From: Flavipsychrobacter sp.
Lineage (GTDB): Bacteria; Bacteroidota; Bacteroidia; Chitinophagales; Chitinophagaceae
NCBI GenBank assembly: GCA_024508935.1
Contig: JANINW010000006.1
Span: 456,663-520,662 of the forward strand
Reading direction: 5' to 3'
DNA: 64,000 nucleotides
In this document: positions 1 to 10,621 of the stretch, one piece after another
Layout: the number at the start of each line of letters is the position of its first letter
How positions within the stretch are numbered: position 1 is the stretch's first letter
Translations under genes and position numbers: made by a program
Notes under the pieces: model-generated
Told to the model about the DNA's origin: nothing
Seen by the model: only the letters and a program-made list of their open reading frames with translations
Databases searched by the model: none

Positions 1-33
1 ACAAGAGCGGCATTTAAAATTTAGTCAATTCCT

Positions 34-3000
34 TTACATATTCCTGCGGTACTGCCCACCTACTTCAAACAAGGCTTTGGTTATTTGTCCAAGTGAACAA
101 TATTTGGCAGTTTCCATGAGTTCGGCAAAAATATTTTTGTTCTGTATGGCTACCTGCTGCAGCTTTCTTAATTGCTCCTGCCCTTTATCGCCGCTGCGCT
201 TCCACAGGTTCTGTACATTCCTTATCTGTGCTTCTTTTTCTTCGGTTGTAGAGCGAATAACTTCCTGTGGTATTACGGTTGGAGAGCCTTTACTACTCAG
301 GAAAGTATTTACACCGATGATCGGATATTCACCCGTATGCTTCAGCGTTTCGTAGTACAGGCTTTCTTCTTGTATCTTGCTGCGCTGGTACATAGTTTCC
401 ATTGCGCCTAATACACCCCCGCGTTCTGTAATGCGGTCAAATTCACTCAATACTGCTTCTTCCACCAGGTTAGTCAGTTCCTCGATAATGAATGAGCCTT
501 GAAGCGGATTCTCATTTTTGGCCAGCCCCAGCTCTTTATTGATGATGAGCTGTATGGCCATAGCACGGCGTACGCTTTCTTCTGTAGGCGTTGTAATTGC
601 CTCATCATATGCGTTTGTATGCAGCGAATTACAGTTATCGTAAATCGCATACAAAGCCTGCAGTGTAGTGCGTATATCATTAAAGTCTATCTCCTGCGCG
701 TGCAGCGAACGGCCGGAGGTTTGGATATGGTATTTGAGCATTTGAGAACGCTCGTTACCACCATATTTCAGCTTCATAGCTTTAGCCCATATACGGCGCG
801 CTACGCGACCTATAACACTGTATTCAGGATCTACACCATTACTGAAGAAGAAAGACAGGTTCGGTGCAAACTCGTCTATATGCATGCCACGGCTAAGGTA
901 ATACTCAACAAATGTGAACCCGTTGCTTAAGGTAAATGCCAGTTGTGAGATAGGGTTGGCACCTGCTTCTGCTATGTGGTAACCGCTAATAGACACAGAA
1001 TAGAAATTGCGTACCCCGTTGTCTATAAAATACTGTTGTACGTCGCCCATTACACGCAGGGAGAATTCCGTGGAAAAGATGCAGGTATTTTGTGCCTGGT
1101 CTTCTTTGAGTATATCTGCCTGCACCGTACCCCGTACGGCTTTCAGGGTATCTTCTTTTATTTTAGCATACACATCTGCCGGCAGCACCTGGTCACCGGT
1201 CACGCCCAGCAGCATCAGGCCGAGGCCGTCATTGCCATCAGGTAATTTACCTTGGTCACCGCCGCCAAAAACAGATGCATCATATACCGGTCGGGGCACT
1301 CCTTTCTCTTTGTATATAGCTTCTATTTTCTGGTTTACTTCATCTACCAGCCCCTGTTCCTTGATGTATAGCTCGCACTGCTGGTCTATAGCCACATTCA
1401 TAAAGAATGCAGTCATGGTGGGTGCCGGGCCGTTAATGGTCATCGAAACCGATGTCTTCGGATCTGCCAGGTGAAAGCCGCTATATAATTTCTTGGCATC
1501 ATCCAGGCAGCAAACGCTTACACCCGAATTACCTACCTTACCGTAAATATCAGGACGGTGATCTGGGTCTTGCCCGTATAATGTTACACTGTCAAACGCA
1601 GTACTCAAACGCTTTGCCGGCATACCTGCTGAAACATAGTGAAAGCGTTTGTTGGTACGCTCAGGCCCGCCCTCGCCGGCAAACATACGTGCAGGGTCTT
1701 CGCCTTCGCGCTTGAAAGGATAGATACCTGCAGCATACGGAAACTCACCAGGGAAGTTCTCACTCAATGCCCACAACAATATTTCGCCCCATGCCTCAAA
1801 TTCCGGTACGGCTACTTTAGGTATAGGCGTATGCGATAAAGATTGCGTATGTGTTTTGATGCGTAATTCTTTATTACGCACTTTATAAGTATAGTAGTCT
1901 CCCTTGTATTGATGTTTCTTCTCTTCCCAGTGTTCTAATAAGTATTTGTTCTTTGGGTCAAGTTCCAGCTCAGTTTTTGCATATACTTCCTGCAATGTTT
2001 TTACCAGGCGGTCTTTATCTTCAACGTCTGTAGCATTCAATGTTTCTATCGTTTTCTTAATGCCAAACAATTTCTGCGCTACAGCACCCTGGTCCTTTGC
2101 CCACTGGTCGTATTTGCGGTTGTTTTCCGATATCTCGCTAAGGTAACGTGTACGGGCAGGCGGAATGATGTATATCTTCTCGCTCATCTCATCGGTTATC
2201 TCAAATTCAGAATTCAATGCTGCACCGGTCTTCTTTACTACAATGTCCATCAGTGATTTGTACATCGTATTGGTGCCCGGATCATTGAATTGCGAAGCTA
2301 TTGTACCGAATACCGGCATATCATCCGGTTGCTTATCAAATAGTTTATGATTACGCTGGTATTGCTTCTTTACATCGCGCAGCGCATCCATGGCACCGCG
2401 TTTATCAAATTTGTTGATGACCACGATGTCTGCAAAATCGAGCATGTCTATTTTCTCCAGCTGTGTAGCAGCACCGTATTCCGGTGTCATTACATACATG
2501 CTCAGGTCGCTGTAATCGGTTATCTGCGTATCGCTCTGCCCAATGCCCGAAGTTTCCAGTATGATAAGGTCATACTTTGCTGCTTTCAGGATATTCACCG
2601 CATCCTGTATATGCTTAGACACTGCAAGATTACTTTGGCGGGTGGCCATAGAACGCATATACACACGCGGATTGCGGATGGCGTTCATACGTATCCTATC
2701 GCCCAGCAAAGCACCACCTGTGCGTTTTTTCGATGGATCTACAGAGATGATGCCTATATTTTTTTCTTTAAAATCCAGCAAGAAACGGCGTACCAGTTCA
2801 TCTACCAAAGAGCTTTTACCTGCGCCACCAGTGCCGGTAATACCTAATACCGGCGTTTTTGATGTCGCTGCCTGCTCACCTATCTTTTTGAGCATAGCTA
2901 TAGTTTCAGGATGCTCGTGAAAGTTTTCGGCAGCCGAGATTAACCTTGCTATTGATTTTGCGTCTTTTTCTACCAGGTGCCCTACTTCACCATTCAACTG

Positions 3001-3435
3001 GTTACCGGTAGGGAAATCACTTTTCTGTATCAGGTCATCTATCATGCCCTGCAAGCCCATAGCACGGCCATCATCAGGCGAATAAATACGCGTGATGCCG
3101 TAGGCATGCAGTTCTTCTATTTCAGTAGGCAGTATTACACCACCGCCACCGCCAAATAATTTTATATGCCCGCAGCCACGTTCTTTCAGCAGGTCATGCA
3201 TGTACTTAAAGTATTCTACGTGCCCTCCCTGGTAAGATGTAATGGCAATAGCATTGGCATCTTCCTGTATGGCACAATCTACTACTTCCTGTACGCTGCG
3301 GTCGTGGCCAAGGTGTATCACCTCAACTCCACTGCTTTGCATTACACGGCGCATAATGTTAATGGCTGCGTCGTGCCCGTCAAATAAAGATGCTGCTGTA
3401 ACGATACGAACCTTATTCTTTGGCGTATATGACAT
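34..3435 (-). CDS. icmF: Fused isobutyryl-CoA mutase (B12-dependent)
   Basis: Carbon-skeleton mutase interconverting isobutyryl-CoA and n-butyryl-CoA, fused to its own G-protein chaperone. The 1133 residues show an N-terminal cobalamin domain with the base-off histidine in DGHDAA (residues 19-24), a MeaB-like GTPase with P-loop GTGGAGKS (201-208) and NKFD (341-344), then the TIM-barrel mutase from about 530 to the end. By my alignment the substrate-site Tyr and Arg of methylmalonyl-CoA mutase are Phe585 and Gln782 here, the pair expected for isobutyryl-CoA rather than methylmalonyl-CoA. Length and domain order are normal for IcmF. It stands alone, and no acyl-CoA genes adjoin it. Identity is firm, substrate is inferred from the two residues. 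Confidence 0.95.
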   Translation of the reverse strand: MSYTPKNKVRIVTAASLFDGHDAAINIMRRVMQSSGVEVIHLGHDRSVQEVVDCAIQEDANAIAITSYQGGHVEYFKYMHDLLKERGCGHIKLFGGGGGVILPTEIEELHAYGITRIYSPDDGRAMGLQGMIDDLIQKSDFPTGNQLNGEVGHLVEKDAKSIARLISAAENFHEHPETIAMLKKIGEQAATSKTPVLGITGTGGAGKSSLVDELVRRFLLDFKEKNIGIISVDPSKKRTGGALLGDRIRMNAIRNPRVYMRSMATRQSNLAVSKHIQDAVNILKAAKYDLIILETSGIGQSDTQITDYSDLSMYVMTPEYGAATQLEKIDMLDFADIVVINKFDKRGAMDALRDVKKQYQRNHKLFDKQPDDMPVFGTIASQFNDPGTNTMYKSLMDIVVKKTGAALNSEFEITDEMSEKIYIIPPARTRYLSEISENNRKYDQWAKDQGAVAQKLFGIKKTIETLNATDVEDKDRLVKTLQEVYAKTELELDPKNKYLLEHWEEKKHQYKGDYYTYKVRNKELRIKTHTQSLSHTPIPKVAVPEFEAWGEILLWALSENFPGEFPYAAGIYPFKREGEDPARMFAGEGGPERTNKRFHYVSAGMPAKRLSTAFDSVTLYGQDPDHRPDIYGKVGNSGVSVCCLDDAKKLYSGFHLADPKTSVSMTINGPAPTMTAFFMNVAIDQQCELYIKEQGLVDEVNQKIEAIYKEKGVPRPVYDASVFGGGDQGKLPDGNDGLGLMLLGVTGDQVLPADVYAKIKEDTLKAVRGTVQADILKEDQAQNTCIFSTEFSLRVMGDVQQYFIDNGVRNFYSVSISGYHIAEAGANPISQLAFTLSNGFTFVEYYLSRGMHIDEFAPNLSFFFSNGVDPEYSVIGRVARRIWAKAMKLKYGGNERSQMLKYHIQTSGRSLHAQEIDFNDIRTTLQALYAIYDNCNSLHTNAYDEAITTPTEESVRRAMAIQLIINKELGLAKNENPLQGSFIIEELTNLVEEAVLSEFDRITERGGVLGAMETMYQRSKIQEESLYYETLKHTGEYPIIGVNTFLSSKGSPTVIPQEVIRSTTEEKEAQIRNVQNLWKRSGDKGQEQLRKLQQVAIQNKNIFAELMETAKYCSLGQITKALFEVGGQYRRNM

Positions 3436-3549
3436 AATTAGGTATAAGTTCTTTTAGTATGGAGCAAATGGAGAACAGCCCCTTTAAAACAGATGTGCGA
3501 AGTTACAAAACAGCCCTGAAATGGCTAAGGGCTCAAGGGGTTATAAATC

Positions 3550-3578
3550 AAAAAGTCCCGCTCGGCGCGGGACTTTTT
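3550..3578 (-). terminator. Rho-independent terminator after the outer-membrane protein gene
   Basis: GC-rich stem GTCCCGC/GCGGGAC (3555-3561 with 3567-3573) and 5-nt loop, flanked by A5 and T5. It lies 20 bases beyond the minus-strand stop at 3600. The symmetrical A/T flanks would let it work on either strand. Confidence 0.8.
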
Positions 3579-3599
3579 ACGAATATATTTCAGCAAAGA

Positions 3600-4343
3600 C
3601 TATTCGTCATCATCGTCAGAGCTGTGTTTTTTCATTTTGCGTGTATCCATACCTGGTTCGTGGTGACCACCGTGGTGTGACCTGCAACCAAAGTTTTTAG
3701 AGATACCTACGTTGATCTGCTGACCGAAAGTGAACATGAAGCTGCTTTGAGTAGTAGGTGCTTTATCGTAGCTCACAGTACGGAAACCGATACCACCGAT
3801 ACCGAAATTCAATGCCAGGCCATTGTGTACATTGATAGCCAGTGCAGGAGTCAAAGTAGCCTGGAAACCATTGTAAGTATCTTCAACAGCAGCTACAAAT
3901 GGAGTGGCAGAAATACCATTAAAACCTACTGTATCCATAGATGTTTTACCAGATACATAGCTTGCGTTCAGCTGAGTCCACATTGAGAAAATTCCACCCA
4001 GTGGCATAGTGTAACGGCCAAATGCACCTATCTGCCATTCTCTCCATGAATTAGCCAGTGTAATGCTGGAAGGAGGAGCAGGTGTCCATGCATTTTTAGA
4101 TTCTGTTTTAGAAGACCAGTATCCGCCCTGAAGACCTAAAGTAATATGGTTGCTGATTTGATAACCTATACCCGGAGAAACATTCCAGTTTGTATTTTTT
4201 ACAGACATTGGACTTCCTTTCGAACCGTTGTCAGTGTTATCAAAATTCACGCCTACGTCGCCGTATACCAGGATGCTATTCTTTTGTGCGTTAGCTGCGC
4301 TGATAGAGGTAACAGCCAACAAAGCGAGGATCAGTTTTTTCAT
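3600..4343 (-). CDS. Outer-membrane beta-barrel protein with His/Asp-rich tail
   Basis: A 247-residue secreted protein with a Sec signal peptide (residues 1-19, cut before Gln20). The rest alternates short polar turns with amphipathic strands (for example SNHITLGLQGGYWSS), as in the small OmpA/OmpW-like barrels of Bacteroidota. Such proteins have no single known role. The end is odd: after the last predicted strand (about residue 215) it carries a Cys and a His-rich piece (SHHGGHHEPG), then a charged tail ending DDDDE, instead of the terminal aromatic residue of a classical barrel. The gene is monocistronic, with a good promoter and its own terminator. Family assignment is by pattern only. 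Confidence 0.75.
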   Translation of the reverse strand: MKKLILALLAVTSISAANAQKNSILVYGDVGVNFDNTDNGSKGSPMSVKNTNWNVSPGIGYQISNHITLGLQGGYWSSKTESKNAWTPAPPSSITLANSWREWQIGAFGRYTMPLGGIFSMWTQLNASYVSGKTSMDTVGFNGISATPFVAAVEDTYNGFQATLTPALAINVHNGLALNFGIGGIGFRTVSYDKAPTTQSSFMFTFGQQINVGISKNFGCRSHHGGHHEPGMDTRKMKKHSSDDDDE

Positions 4344-4374
4344 ATGAATCGTGTGTTTGATTAATTATTGGTGA

Positions 4375-4405
4375 CAAATGTATACTGTATAATCCTGCTA
4401 TGCAA
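4375..4405 (-). promoter_or_regulatory. Promoter of the outer-membrane protein gene
   Basis: On the minus strand a -7 box TACATTTG (4382 down to 4375) is preceded, after a 20-base spacer, by TTG (4405-4403) as -33 element. Both fit the Bacteroidota housekeeping consensus TTG / TAnnTTTG. The predicted leader is about 25-30 bases. Confidence 0.6.
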
Positions 4406-4465
4406 GAGGTAAGAGCAAGAATTAGCCTTAAAAATAGAAAAATCTTATTTGAAACGCCTGATAAG

Positions 4466-4978
4466 CTATTTAAACCAGGAACTGTACATAAGATAATTAT
4501 TTGCAATGCGTTCTACTTCGCCCTGCAATAGCTCCTGGCTGATATCTTTTACTTTTTTAGCCGGAACGCCGGCAAAAATACTGCCCGGCGGCACTTCCGT
4601 ATCTTCCAATACAACTGCCCCGGCAGCTATAATACTGTTTTGCCCTATGCGCACACGGTCCATGACAATAGCGCCCATGCCTATCAGTACATTATCTTCA
4701 ACAGTACAGCCATGCACTATGGCATTATGGCCTATAGAAACATTATTACCGATAATGGTTTTGGTCTTTTCGTAAGTACAGTGGATACAGGCCCCATCCT
4801 GTATATTTACCTTATTACCTATCCTTATGCTGTTTACATCACCCCGTACTACTGCGTTGAACCATATACTGCAATCAGTTCCCATTATTACATCACCCAC
4901 TATGGTGGCATTGGGTGCTATAAAGCATCCTTCAGGAATTTGGGGTGAAACCCCTTTTACCGGTAGTATAACTGGCAT
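4466..4978 (-). CDS. Gamma-carbonic-anhydrase-like hexapeptide-repeat protein
   Basis: A 170-residue left-handed beta-helix protein of the YrdA/PaaY gamma-class carbonic anhydrase family. Hexapeptide repeats run from about residue 15 to 140. Three histidines, His66 (ACIHC) and His84/His89 (IGHNAIVHG), match the zinc ligands, which adjacent subunits share in the trimer of the family. Many such proteins have weak or no measured anhydrase activity, so the reaction is uncertain. The ATG shares one base with the stop of the upstream GT2 gene (bases 4978-4980), so translation is probably coupled. The functional link to glycosylation is unclear. Confidence 0.85.
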   Translation of the reverse strand: MPVILPVKGVSPQIPEGCFIAPNATIVGDVIMGTDCSIWFNAVVRGDVNSIRIGNKVNIQDGACIHCTYEKTKTIIGNNVSIGHNAIVHGCTVEDNVLIGMGAIVMDRVRIGQNSIIAAGAVVLEDTEVPPGSIFAGVPAKKVKDISQELLQGEVERIANNYLMYSSWFK

Positions 4979-5694
4979 TACTTCTTAAATATATTATATT
5001 TTAAAATGCAAAATATAGCCCTGAATCCGTCCTTCCAGCCTATCTTTTTACCTTCTTCATAAGTACGGCCGTAGTATGAAATGCCTATTTCATAAATGCG
5101 GACCTTAGGGATACGCGCTATCTTGGCAGTAACTTCCGGCTCAAAACCAAAGCGTTTTTCTTCGAGTTTCAAGCCCTGGATGAGTTCCCGCCTGAACACC
5201 TTATAACAAGTTTCCATATCTGTAAGATTCAGATTAGTAAACATATTAGACAGGGTTGTAAGCCATTTATTACCTATTGAGTGCCAGAAAAATAATATAC
5301 GGTGGGGGTTACCACCCATAAACCTTGACCCATATACAACATCGGCCACTCCTTCGAGCATAGGCTTAAGCAATAAATTATATTCTTCAGGATCATATTC
5401 CAGGTCGGCATCCTGTATGATCACATAATCACCAGTGGCTATACGGATACCTGTATGCAAAGCGGCTCCTTTGCCCTGGTTTACTTCATGCTTGTAATAA
5501 GTGATAGGCAAATCAGGATTAGCAGCTTTATAGGCGAGTATGGCTTCTTCTGTATTATCTTTTGAGCAGTCGTTAACTATCAGTATTTCTTTTTCTACAT
5601 CCCCTATCAGCTTAACGGCTTTAACCTTATTAAGAATATGGTGAATGGTCGGGCCTTCATTATAGGCAGGGATTACTATAGATAATTTACGCAT
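4978..5694 (-). CDS. Family 2 glycosyltransferase (dolichyl-phosphate-sugar synthase type)
   Basis: A 238-residue cytoplasmic GT-A enzyme of the DPM1/GtrB type. It opens with [14 protein letters not shown], followed by the nucleotide-binding NDCSKDNT (about 41-48) and the metal-binding [11 protein letters not shown] (about 94-104). It ends without the C-terminal transmembrane pair found in some relatives. The frame is open for 30 codons upstream, but the family N-terminus places the start at 5694. The likely product is a polyprenyl-phosphate-linked sugar, used by GT-C enzymes such as the one encoded just upstream at 5790-7268. Sugar and acceptor cannot be read from the sequence. Confidence 0.9.
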   Translation of the reverse strand: MRKLSIVIPAYNEGPTIHHILNKVKAVKLIGDVEKEILIVNDCSKDNTEEAILAYKAANPDLPITYYKHEVNQGKGAALHTGIRIATGDYVIIQDADLEYDPEEYNLLLKPMLEGVADVVYGSRFMGGNPHRILFFWHSIGNKWLTTLSNMFTNLNLTDMETCYKVFRRELIQGLKLEEKRFGFEPEVTAKIARIPKVRIYEIGISYYGRTYEEGKKIGWKDGFRAIFCILKYNIFKK

Positions 5695-5789
5695 AAATCT
5701 TAATTCAAATGGGATGCAAAATACAATATGATTTTGGTTATTCTTTGAAGCGCCAACATTTTTGAGTGTGGTACATATTTGCAAAATGC

Positions 5790-7268
5790 TTAGTTCGCAG
5801 GCCTTATTTCCGTAACCGCATATGTCTTATCCTCAAAATTATTCACGCTTAAACCTTTAGCTTTAATATCTGCTAATACCGCACCGTACCCGTCAACATT
5901 ACTATCCATAGCATGCAGCAACAAATAATGCTGCTTTTCCTTGCTTGTTTTTGAATAAAACATCACCGGGCTTATATTCCAATCTATCGCTTCGATATTG
6001 TTGTTTTTTACATAACCAACCGCCTGGTAATATTCGTATACTGTATGCGGCGTGGTTACATAGATCTTTGTATTTGGATATTTCTCGTTGATATAGTTCA
6101 GCACAGGTTTTATGTCAACATCATGCTTCGGAAACAGTTTCAGCGAAGTAATGTTCATACAGCATAAGCAATAAATGGTGAACGCAGCAGCAACCGCAAT
6201 ATGTACCCTGCGTTGCAGAAAAACAGCAATAGCTGAAAGACCCATTGCAATCAGTATTATGAATGCAGGCACCAGGTACAGTATAAATCTGAAATAGAAT
6301 GGATACAACTTCATCATAGAGATGAAAAGATGCAACAACACAGGGATTATGGTAAACCAAAGGATCATGTACCGCCTATCAAAAAATATTTTCACTATAC
6401 CTGTTAGCATCAGCAGCAATAAGATGTAACTAAAAAAATAGTCCCCCGTGAAATGGAGTAACCCATTGAAAAATGTATCGTCGATCCTCACTTTAATAAA
6501 TGCTGCAAACTCTTTACTGAATACATTGACAGGGCTAAATGTAAAACTCCATATCTGCCGCATCCAGTCTGCATACGGATGATGATAAATGAATAGGTAG
6601 AAATTGCTAAAGAACACGGCAGCCCATGAAGCCCATATCATCACGTCTTTCCTTCTGCTACTGCTATTTTTTGTGCGCCAGCCGCTTATCATATACCCGC
6701 CGGCGCATAACAGTATAATGGCTGATACATTTGTACACAAAATGCCTAGGCACCCTGCTATTGCCAGGAAAGTATTCCGCCTGCGTGCCACGAATTGATT
6801 TTGAGCTGTAAGCAAGTAACCTATAACAATAAGAAAGCTCACATCTACTGTATATGGCTTCAATTCCGACGAATAATATATCACCGATATGCTGAGCGAG
6901 AAGATGAGGTATGCAAATATTGCAGTGAGTTTATTGCGTGTAATATTTAAAACAAAAAAGTAAAACAACGGATATGACAGGAAGGAAACGATAAAAGGGA
7001 AAAACCTTAGCGCCGCTGCACCAATGCCGAACAATCTCGAAAAAGTTTCAACAGAAAAAAGAAACAATATAGGTGCAGACTGAAAGTTGGCTAAGGGCTT
7101 AGCCAGGTCTTTATACCCAAACCATACAAAATTAAGCGCCAGGTGTGCTTCGTCTTCCCACAAGCTTCTCCCTATCAGGTATTGGTAAGCCCGCATGCCC
7201 AACCCCACCGCGGTTATTAAAATAAATAATGCCTTAAAAAGATTGTTCTTGTTTTTTATAGTTTTCAT
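5790..7268 (-). CDS. GT39/ArnT-like membrane glycosyltransferase
   Basis: A 492-residue polytopic membrane protein of the GT-C fold (PMT/ArnT/RgtA-D-like). After the first transmembrane segment comes the first-loop acidic motif SLWEDEAH (about residues 35-42). Asp39 and Glu40 lie where family members bind the lipid-sugar donor or catalyse. About eleven hydrophobic segments follow, then a soluble C-terminal domain from about residue 395. It probably moves a sugar from a polyprenyl phosphate to an acceptor on the periplasmic face. The GT2 gene follows 95 bases downstream, so they may work together. Acceptor unknown. Confidence 0.8.
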   Translation of the reverse strand: MKTIKNKNNLFKALFILITAVGLGMRAYQYLIGRSLWEDEAHLALNFVWFGYKDLAKPLANFQSAPILFLFSVETFSRLFGIGAAALRFFPFIVSFLSYPLFYFFVLNITRNKLTAIFAYLIFSLSISVIYYSSELKPYTVDVSFLIVIGYLLTAQNQFVARRRNTFLAIAGCLGILCTNVSAIILLCAGGYMISGWRTKNSSSRRKDVMIWASWAAVFFSNFYLFIYHHPYADWMRQIWSFTFSPVNVFSKEFAAFIKVRIDDTFFNGLLHFTGDYFFSYILLLLMLTGIVKIFFDRRYMILWFTIIPVLLHLFISMMKLYPFYFRFILYLVPAFIILIAMGLSAIAVFLQRRVHIAVAAAFTIYCLCCMNITSLKLFPKHDVDIKPVLNYINEKYPNTKIYVTTPHTVYEYYQAVGYVKNNNIEAIDWNISPVMFYSKTSKEKQHYLLLHAMDSNVDGYGAVLADIKAKGLSVNNFEDKTYAVTEIRPAN

Positions 7269-7360
7269 TTAGTTGTGCCTGTTGCAGAGAATAGGTAGCC
7301 TTATTAACTATCAAACTAATTACATTATTTTGCCTGTTATATAAAAAGTTGGCTCAATAT

Positions 7361-8797
7361 ATGAAAACGTATGCTAAATACGGCCCTATCCTCGCATTGT
7401 CAGCAATATACCTGGTGGGTGTATTATTGATTTTACATTATTACCCTTTACCCCAGTTTTCCTGGGACAGCTATTATTATGTAGAAAAAAGCATCAAACA
7501 TGAAAAGGAAATAAGGCCCTCCGGCTATAGCTATGTGCTGGACTATGCATACGGTTTCAGCAAAAGCATACAGTGCATAATATGGTTGCAGTTTACCGCC
7601 TATTTCCTGGCTATTGCCTTCTTCCTTCAAACTTTGAAAAAGTATTATAGCCTAACCGGTTTTAAATATTTTTTGACAGGCCTGTTATTGCTTACCGAGC
7701 CGGTAGCATTATATCACTGCAATAGTATATTGTCGGATGTGTTATTCGCCTCATGCAGCATTATTGCTATCGCTTTTCTTATCCGCTACCTGCATTCGGG
7801 CAGGTACTACAATATACTGGCCCATGTGCTTTTTATCATTCTCTCTATAGAACTGCGGCATATTGCCCTTTTCTATCCTTTCTTTACGTTGCTGGTATTG
7901 GTGTTGTTCTCAAAAAGAAACTGGCTGCTACTGGTAAACATTTGCCTTGTTTTAGGGGCGTATTCTTATGTATACAAATGGCATGTAAACAAAAATCTGA
8001 AAGAGACCGGTGTGGCCATATTTACCCCGTTCTCGGGCTGGACAGCTACTAACAATGCATTGTATGCCCTGCCCCGTATAAAACTCGATGCAAAGTATAT
8101 AGAACAACCCTTGATAAGGGATATGCATGCTTTCTTTTCCAATTATTTAGATACTACTTCGTATATCCCTTACCAGGTAGGCTCCGGCTACCTGTGGGAT
8201 CAGCGTAGCCCTATGAATGTAATACGCCAGCGCGCGCAGGATAGTTTGAATATTGACTTCTTCGGAAGCTGGTATACCACCGCCCCGCAGTTTACTTATT
8301 ACGGCACCTATATACAGAAACATTTCCCCTACGAATATGTAATGGCTTATATGGTACCTAACCTGAAAACATTGCTGAAGCCGCATGTAGGGGAAATGAC
8401 AGATTATAATGCTACGGAGATAGGCGACAATGAAATACGTGTGCTGAAAAGGTATGGATTGAAAAAAGAAGATATGGTATGCCGCAAACAGGTGTATCGG
8501 GATACTATTAATAATTATATCCCCCGGATGTATACCCTAGCACTGTTGCTTACTTTAGCAAGCACGCTCATATTTGTCATTTACTTTAAGCGATTTGATC
8601 TCAATTCACGTAAAATATTCGGCGTCTTCATATTATTTATTGGTTCATTTTATGGACTGACCCTGTATTCCAGCTGGTTTATGTACCGCTACCTGCTGCC
8701 GGTATTACCCTTAATGATAAGTTTTATCATTATGCTATGGGGCTATATACTTGCTAACAGGCAATCGCTTTTTACCCACAAAAGCCCTGCACTTTAA
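7361..8797 (+). CDS. Polytopic membrane protein, probable GT-C glycosyltransferase
   Basis: A 478-residue integral membrane protein with about ten hydrophobic segments and a large loop at about residues 215-385. The first loop after helix 1 carries [10 protein letters not shown] (about 33-42), an Asp where GT-C enzymes keep their catalytic acidic residue, so a glycosyltransferase role is likely but unproved. A TTG at 7349 in the same frame is the alternative start; the ATG four codons on is preferred. It is divergent from the GT39-like gene across about 90 bases, so both may belong to one surface-glycan locus. Sequence is much less conserved than its neighbours. Confidence 0.65.
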   Translation: MKTYAKYGPILALSAIYLVGVLLILHYYPLPQFSWDSYYYVEKSIKHEKEIRPSGYSYVLDYAYGFSKSIQCIIWLQFTAYFLAIAFFLQTLKKYYSLTGFKYFLTGLLLLTEPVALYHCNSILSDVLFASCSIIAIAFLIRYLHSGRYYNILAHVLFIILSIELRHIALFYPFFTLLVLVLFSKRNWLLLVNICLVLGAYSYVYKWHVNKNLKETGVAIFTPFSGWTATNNALYALPRIKLDAKYIEQPLIRDMHAFFSNYLDTTSYIPYQVGSGYLWDQRSPMNVIRQRAQDSLNIDFFGSWYTTAPQFTYYGTYIQKHFPYEYVMAYMVPNLKTLLKPHVGEMTDYNATEIGDNEIRVLKRYGLKKEDMVCRKQVYRDTINNYIPRMYTLALLLTLASTLIFVIYFKRFDLNSRKIFGVFILFIGSFYGLTLYSSWFMYRYLLPVLPLMISFIIMLWGYILANRQSLFTHKSPAL

Positions 8798-8843
8798 TGT
8801 CTTTGCCCACATTGAAGTAATTTTACAAAAAGGCGAAATATAC

Positions 8844-9638
8844 ATGCAGGCTTACCTGGATTTATTACAACATATATTAGACAATGGGGCTGAGAAAAGC
8901 GACCGCACCGGTACGGGTACGCTTAGCTGCTTCGGCTACCAGATGCGGTTCAACCTGCAGGATGGTTTCCCTATGGTGACGACCAAGAAACTGCACCTGA
9001 AATCTATTATTTATGAGCTGCTCTGGTTTTTAAAGGGCGATACAAATACGGCTTACCTGAAAGAACACGGTGTAAGCATTTGGGACGAATGGGCAGATGA
9101 GCAGGGAAACCTGGGGCCTGTATATGGCCACCAATGGCGCAGTTGGACCGGGGCCGACGGCAAAACTTACGACCAGATAAAAGACGTGTTGTACCAGCTG
9201 AAAACAAACCCCGACAGCCGCCGCATGATCGTTAACGCATGGAATGTGGCCGACCTGCCTAAAATGGCTTTAAGCCCCTGCCATGCCTTGTTCCAGTTTT
9301 ATGTAGCTGACGGGAAGCTTAGCTGCCAGCTATACCAGCGCAGTGCCGATGTATTTCTGGGTGTGCCATTTAATATCGCTTCCTACGCCTTGCTTACCAT
9401 GATGATGGCCCAGGTGTGCGGGCTACAGTATGGTGAGTTTATCCATACATTCGGGGATGTGCATTTATATAATAACCACATAGAACAGGCAAAGCTTCAG
9501 CTAACACGCCAGCCATATCCTTTGCCCACTATGAAACTGAACCCTGAAGTAAAAGATCTTTTCGATTTTAAATTTGAAGATTTTACACTGGAAAACTACC
9601 AGAGCCATCCGCATATAAAAGCACCGGTGGCTATTTAA
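8844..9638 (+). CDS. thyA: Thymidylate synthase
   Basis: Methylates dUMP to dTMP with 5,10-methylenetetrahydrofolate. The 264 residues equal the E. coli length. The nucleophile Cys146 sits in [11 protein letters not shown], with [14 protein letters not shown] and the C-terminal [10 protein letters not shown] also present. An open frame extends 31 codons upstream into the previous gene, but family length fixes the start at 8844. A degenerate -7 box, TGTCTTTG at 8798-8805, could drive it. folA follows 18 bases downstream, the usual pairing, since ThyA produces the dihydrofolate that FolA reduces. Confidence 0.97.
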   Translation: MQAYLDLLQHILDNGAEKSDRTGTGTLSCFGYQMRFNLQDGFPMVTTKKLHLKSIIYELLWFLKGDTNTAYLKEHGVSIWDEWADEQGNLGPVYGHQWRSWTGADGKTYDQIKDVLYQLKTNPDSRRMIVNAWNVADLPKMALSPCHALFQFYVADGKLSCQLYQRSADVFLGVPFNIASYALLTMMMAQVCGLQYGEFIHTFGDVHLYNNHIEQAKLQLTRQPYPLPTMKLNPEVKDLFDFKFEDFTLENYQSHPHIKAPVAI

Positions 9639-9656
9639 TCATACGAAACTTTTGAA

Positions 9657-10163
9657 ATGATCCTTTCAGCAATAGTAGCCGTAGCCGATAATCTTGCCAT
9701 AGGTAAAGACAATCAATTGCCCTGGCACCTGCCCGAAGACCTGAAATTTTTCAAGCGTACCACATTGGGCAAACCGGTTATCATGGGCAGGAAAACGTTT
9801 GAATCGCTTGGGCGGCCACTGCCAGGCAGGCTGAATATTGTTTTAACCAAACAGCCCCACCCAAACCTGCCGGATGGTGTACAGCATTATGCTGATATCA
9901 ATGAGGTGATCCGTTTACTGGAACAGCAAAATACAGAGGAGGCATTTATTATTGGCGGAGGTGAAATATTTAAAGAAACACTAGAGCAGATGGACCGCCT
10001 GTATATTACGCAGGTACACACATCTGTAGATAATGCTACCGCTTTTTTCCCCCATGTAGACCACGCCCAGTGGAAACTGGCCTGGGATGAAGACCATGGG
10101 GCAGACGATAAACATAAATATGCTTACACCTTCCAGAAATGGGAAAGGCTGAGCGAAGTATAA
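9657..10163 (+). CDS. folA: Dihydrofolate reductase
   Basis: Reduces dihydrofolate to tetrahydrofolate with NADPH. The 168 residues contain the substrate strand and Trp loop (IGKDNQLPWHLPEDLKFFK), where Asp28 is the active-site acid, the cofactor motifs VIMGRKTFESLG and FIIGGGEIF, and a normal C-terminus. It is second in a thyA-folA operon. Its TAA overlaps the next ATG by one base (10163), coupling it to the small methyltransferase-like gene that follows. Confidence 0.97.
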   Translation: MILSAIVAVADNLAIGKDNQLPWHLPEDLKFFKRTTLGKPVIMGRKTFESLGRPLPGRLNIVLTKQPHPNLPDGVQHYADINEVIRLLEQQNTEEAFIIGGGEIFKETLEQMDRLYITQVHTSVDNATAFFPHVDHAQWKLAWDEDHGADDKHKYAYTFQKWERLSEV

Positions 10164-10573
10164 TGACCTTCCACGCTTTTATTGAATACCTGAAATACAG
10201 GCTGCATGCGCAAACCAGGCATGGTGTGCATTCGCCATTTGTATATCGCTTCGTAGAAAGCGGCCTGAGGGATAAAAAAGGCCTGGCAAAAATATTGGAA
10301 GATTATTTTGGCGAAGACCAGGTAGTCTCTGCCACTGATGTACCACCCGCTCATTGGCAAAACTGGCTTACAGGGCAATTGCCTGCATTAACGGATAGGA
10401 ATGTAATCGTCATACCCAGCATACATAAAACTAAAGACCATACTGCCTGCTGGGATGAGCTATGCAATTCAAGCCCCATTATTCTTAGTATAGATCTTTA
10501 TGCCTGCGGGCTGCTATTTATCAACCGCGATATAAAGCAGAAGCAGCATTTCATTATAAAATACCCCTTATAA
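10163..10573 (+). CDS. Shrunken methyltransferase-like protein lacking the SAM-binding core
   Basis: A 136-residue protein. Its N-terminus (about 1-35, with HGVHSPFVY at 20-28) and C-terminus (about 85-134, with SIDLYACGLLFI and QKQHFIIKY) match the two ends of a roughly 240-residue class I SAM-dependent methyltransferase family that I recall from Bacteroidota. The middle of that family, with the glycine-rich SAM motif, is absent here. The frame is intact, so this is an in-frame internal deletion rather than a frameshift. Catalysis is unlikely. It may be a decaying gene or a repurposed fragment. Start chosen by overlap with the folA stop. Confidence 0.65.
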   Translation: MTFHAFIEYLKYRLHAQTRHGVHSPFVYRFVESGLRDKKGLAKILEDYFGEDQVVSATDVPPAHWQNWLTGQLPALTDRNVIVIPSIHKTKDHTACWDELCNSSPIILSIDLYACGLLFINRDIKQKQHFIIKYPL

Positions 10574-10576
10574 AAA

Positions 10577-10598
10577 AAGCACCGCAATAGCGGTGCTT
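10577..10598 (-). terminator. Terminator between convergent genes
   Basis: Perfect stem AAGCACCGC/GCGGTGCTT (10577-10585 with 10590-10598), 4-nt loop. On the minus strand it is followed by a T-run (complement of 10572-10578). It lies 24 bases beyond the stop of the minus-strand helical-protein gene and just past the plus-strand stop at 10573. Confidence 0.75.
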
Positions 10599-10621
10599 CA
10601 ATATCTACTTTATAAAGAAGA

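Noticed and set aside
2347-2847. Long plus-strand frame (166 codons) antisense to icmF, and similar frames antisense to mfd and gpmI
   Set aside because: Shadows of strongly supported genes; no start context, composition or family to support them.
4291-4506. 71-codon minus-strand frame between the hexapeptide and outer-membrane genes
   Set aside because: Overlaps the 3' end of one gene and the promoter and start of the next; no recognisable features.
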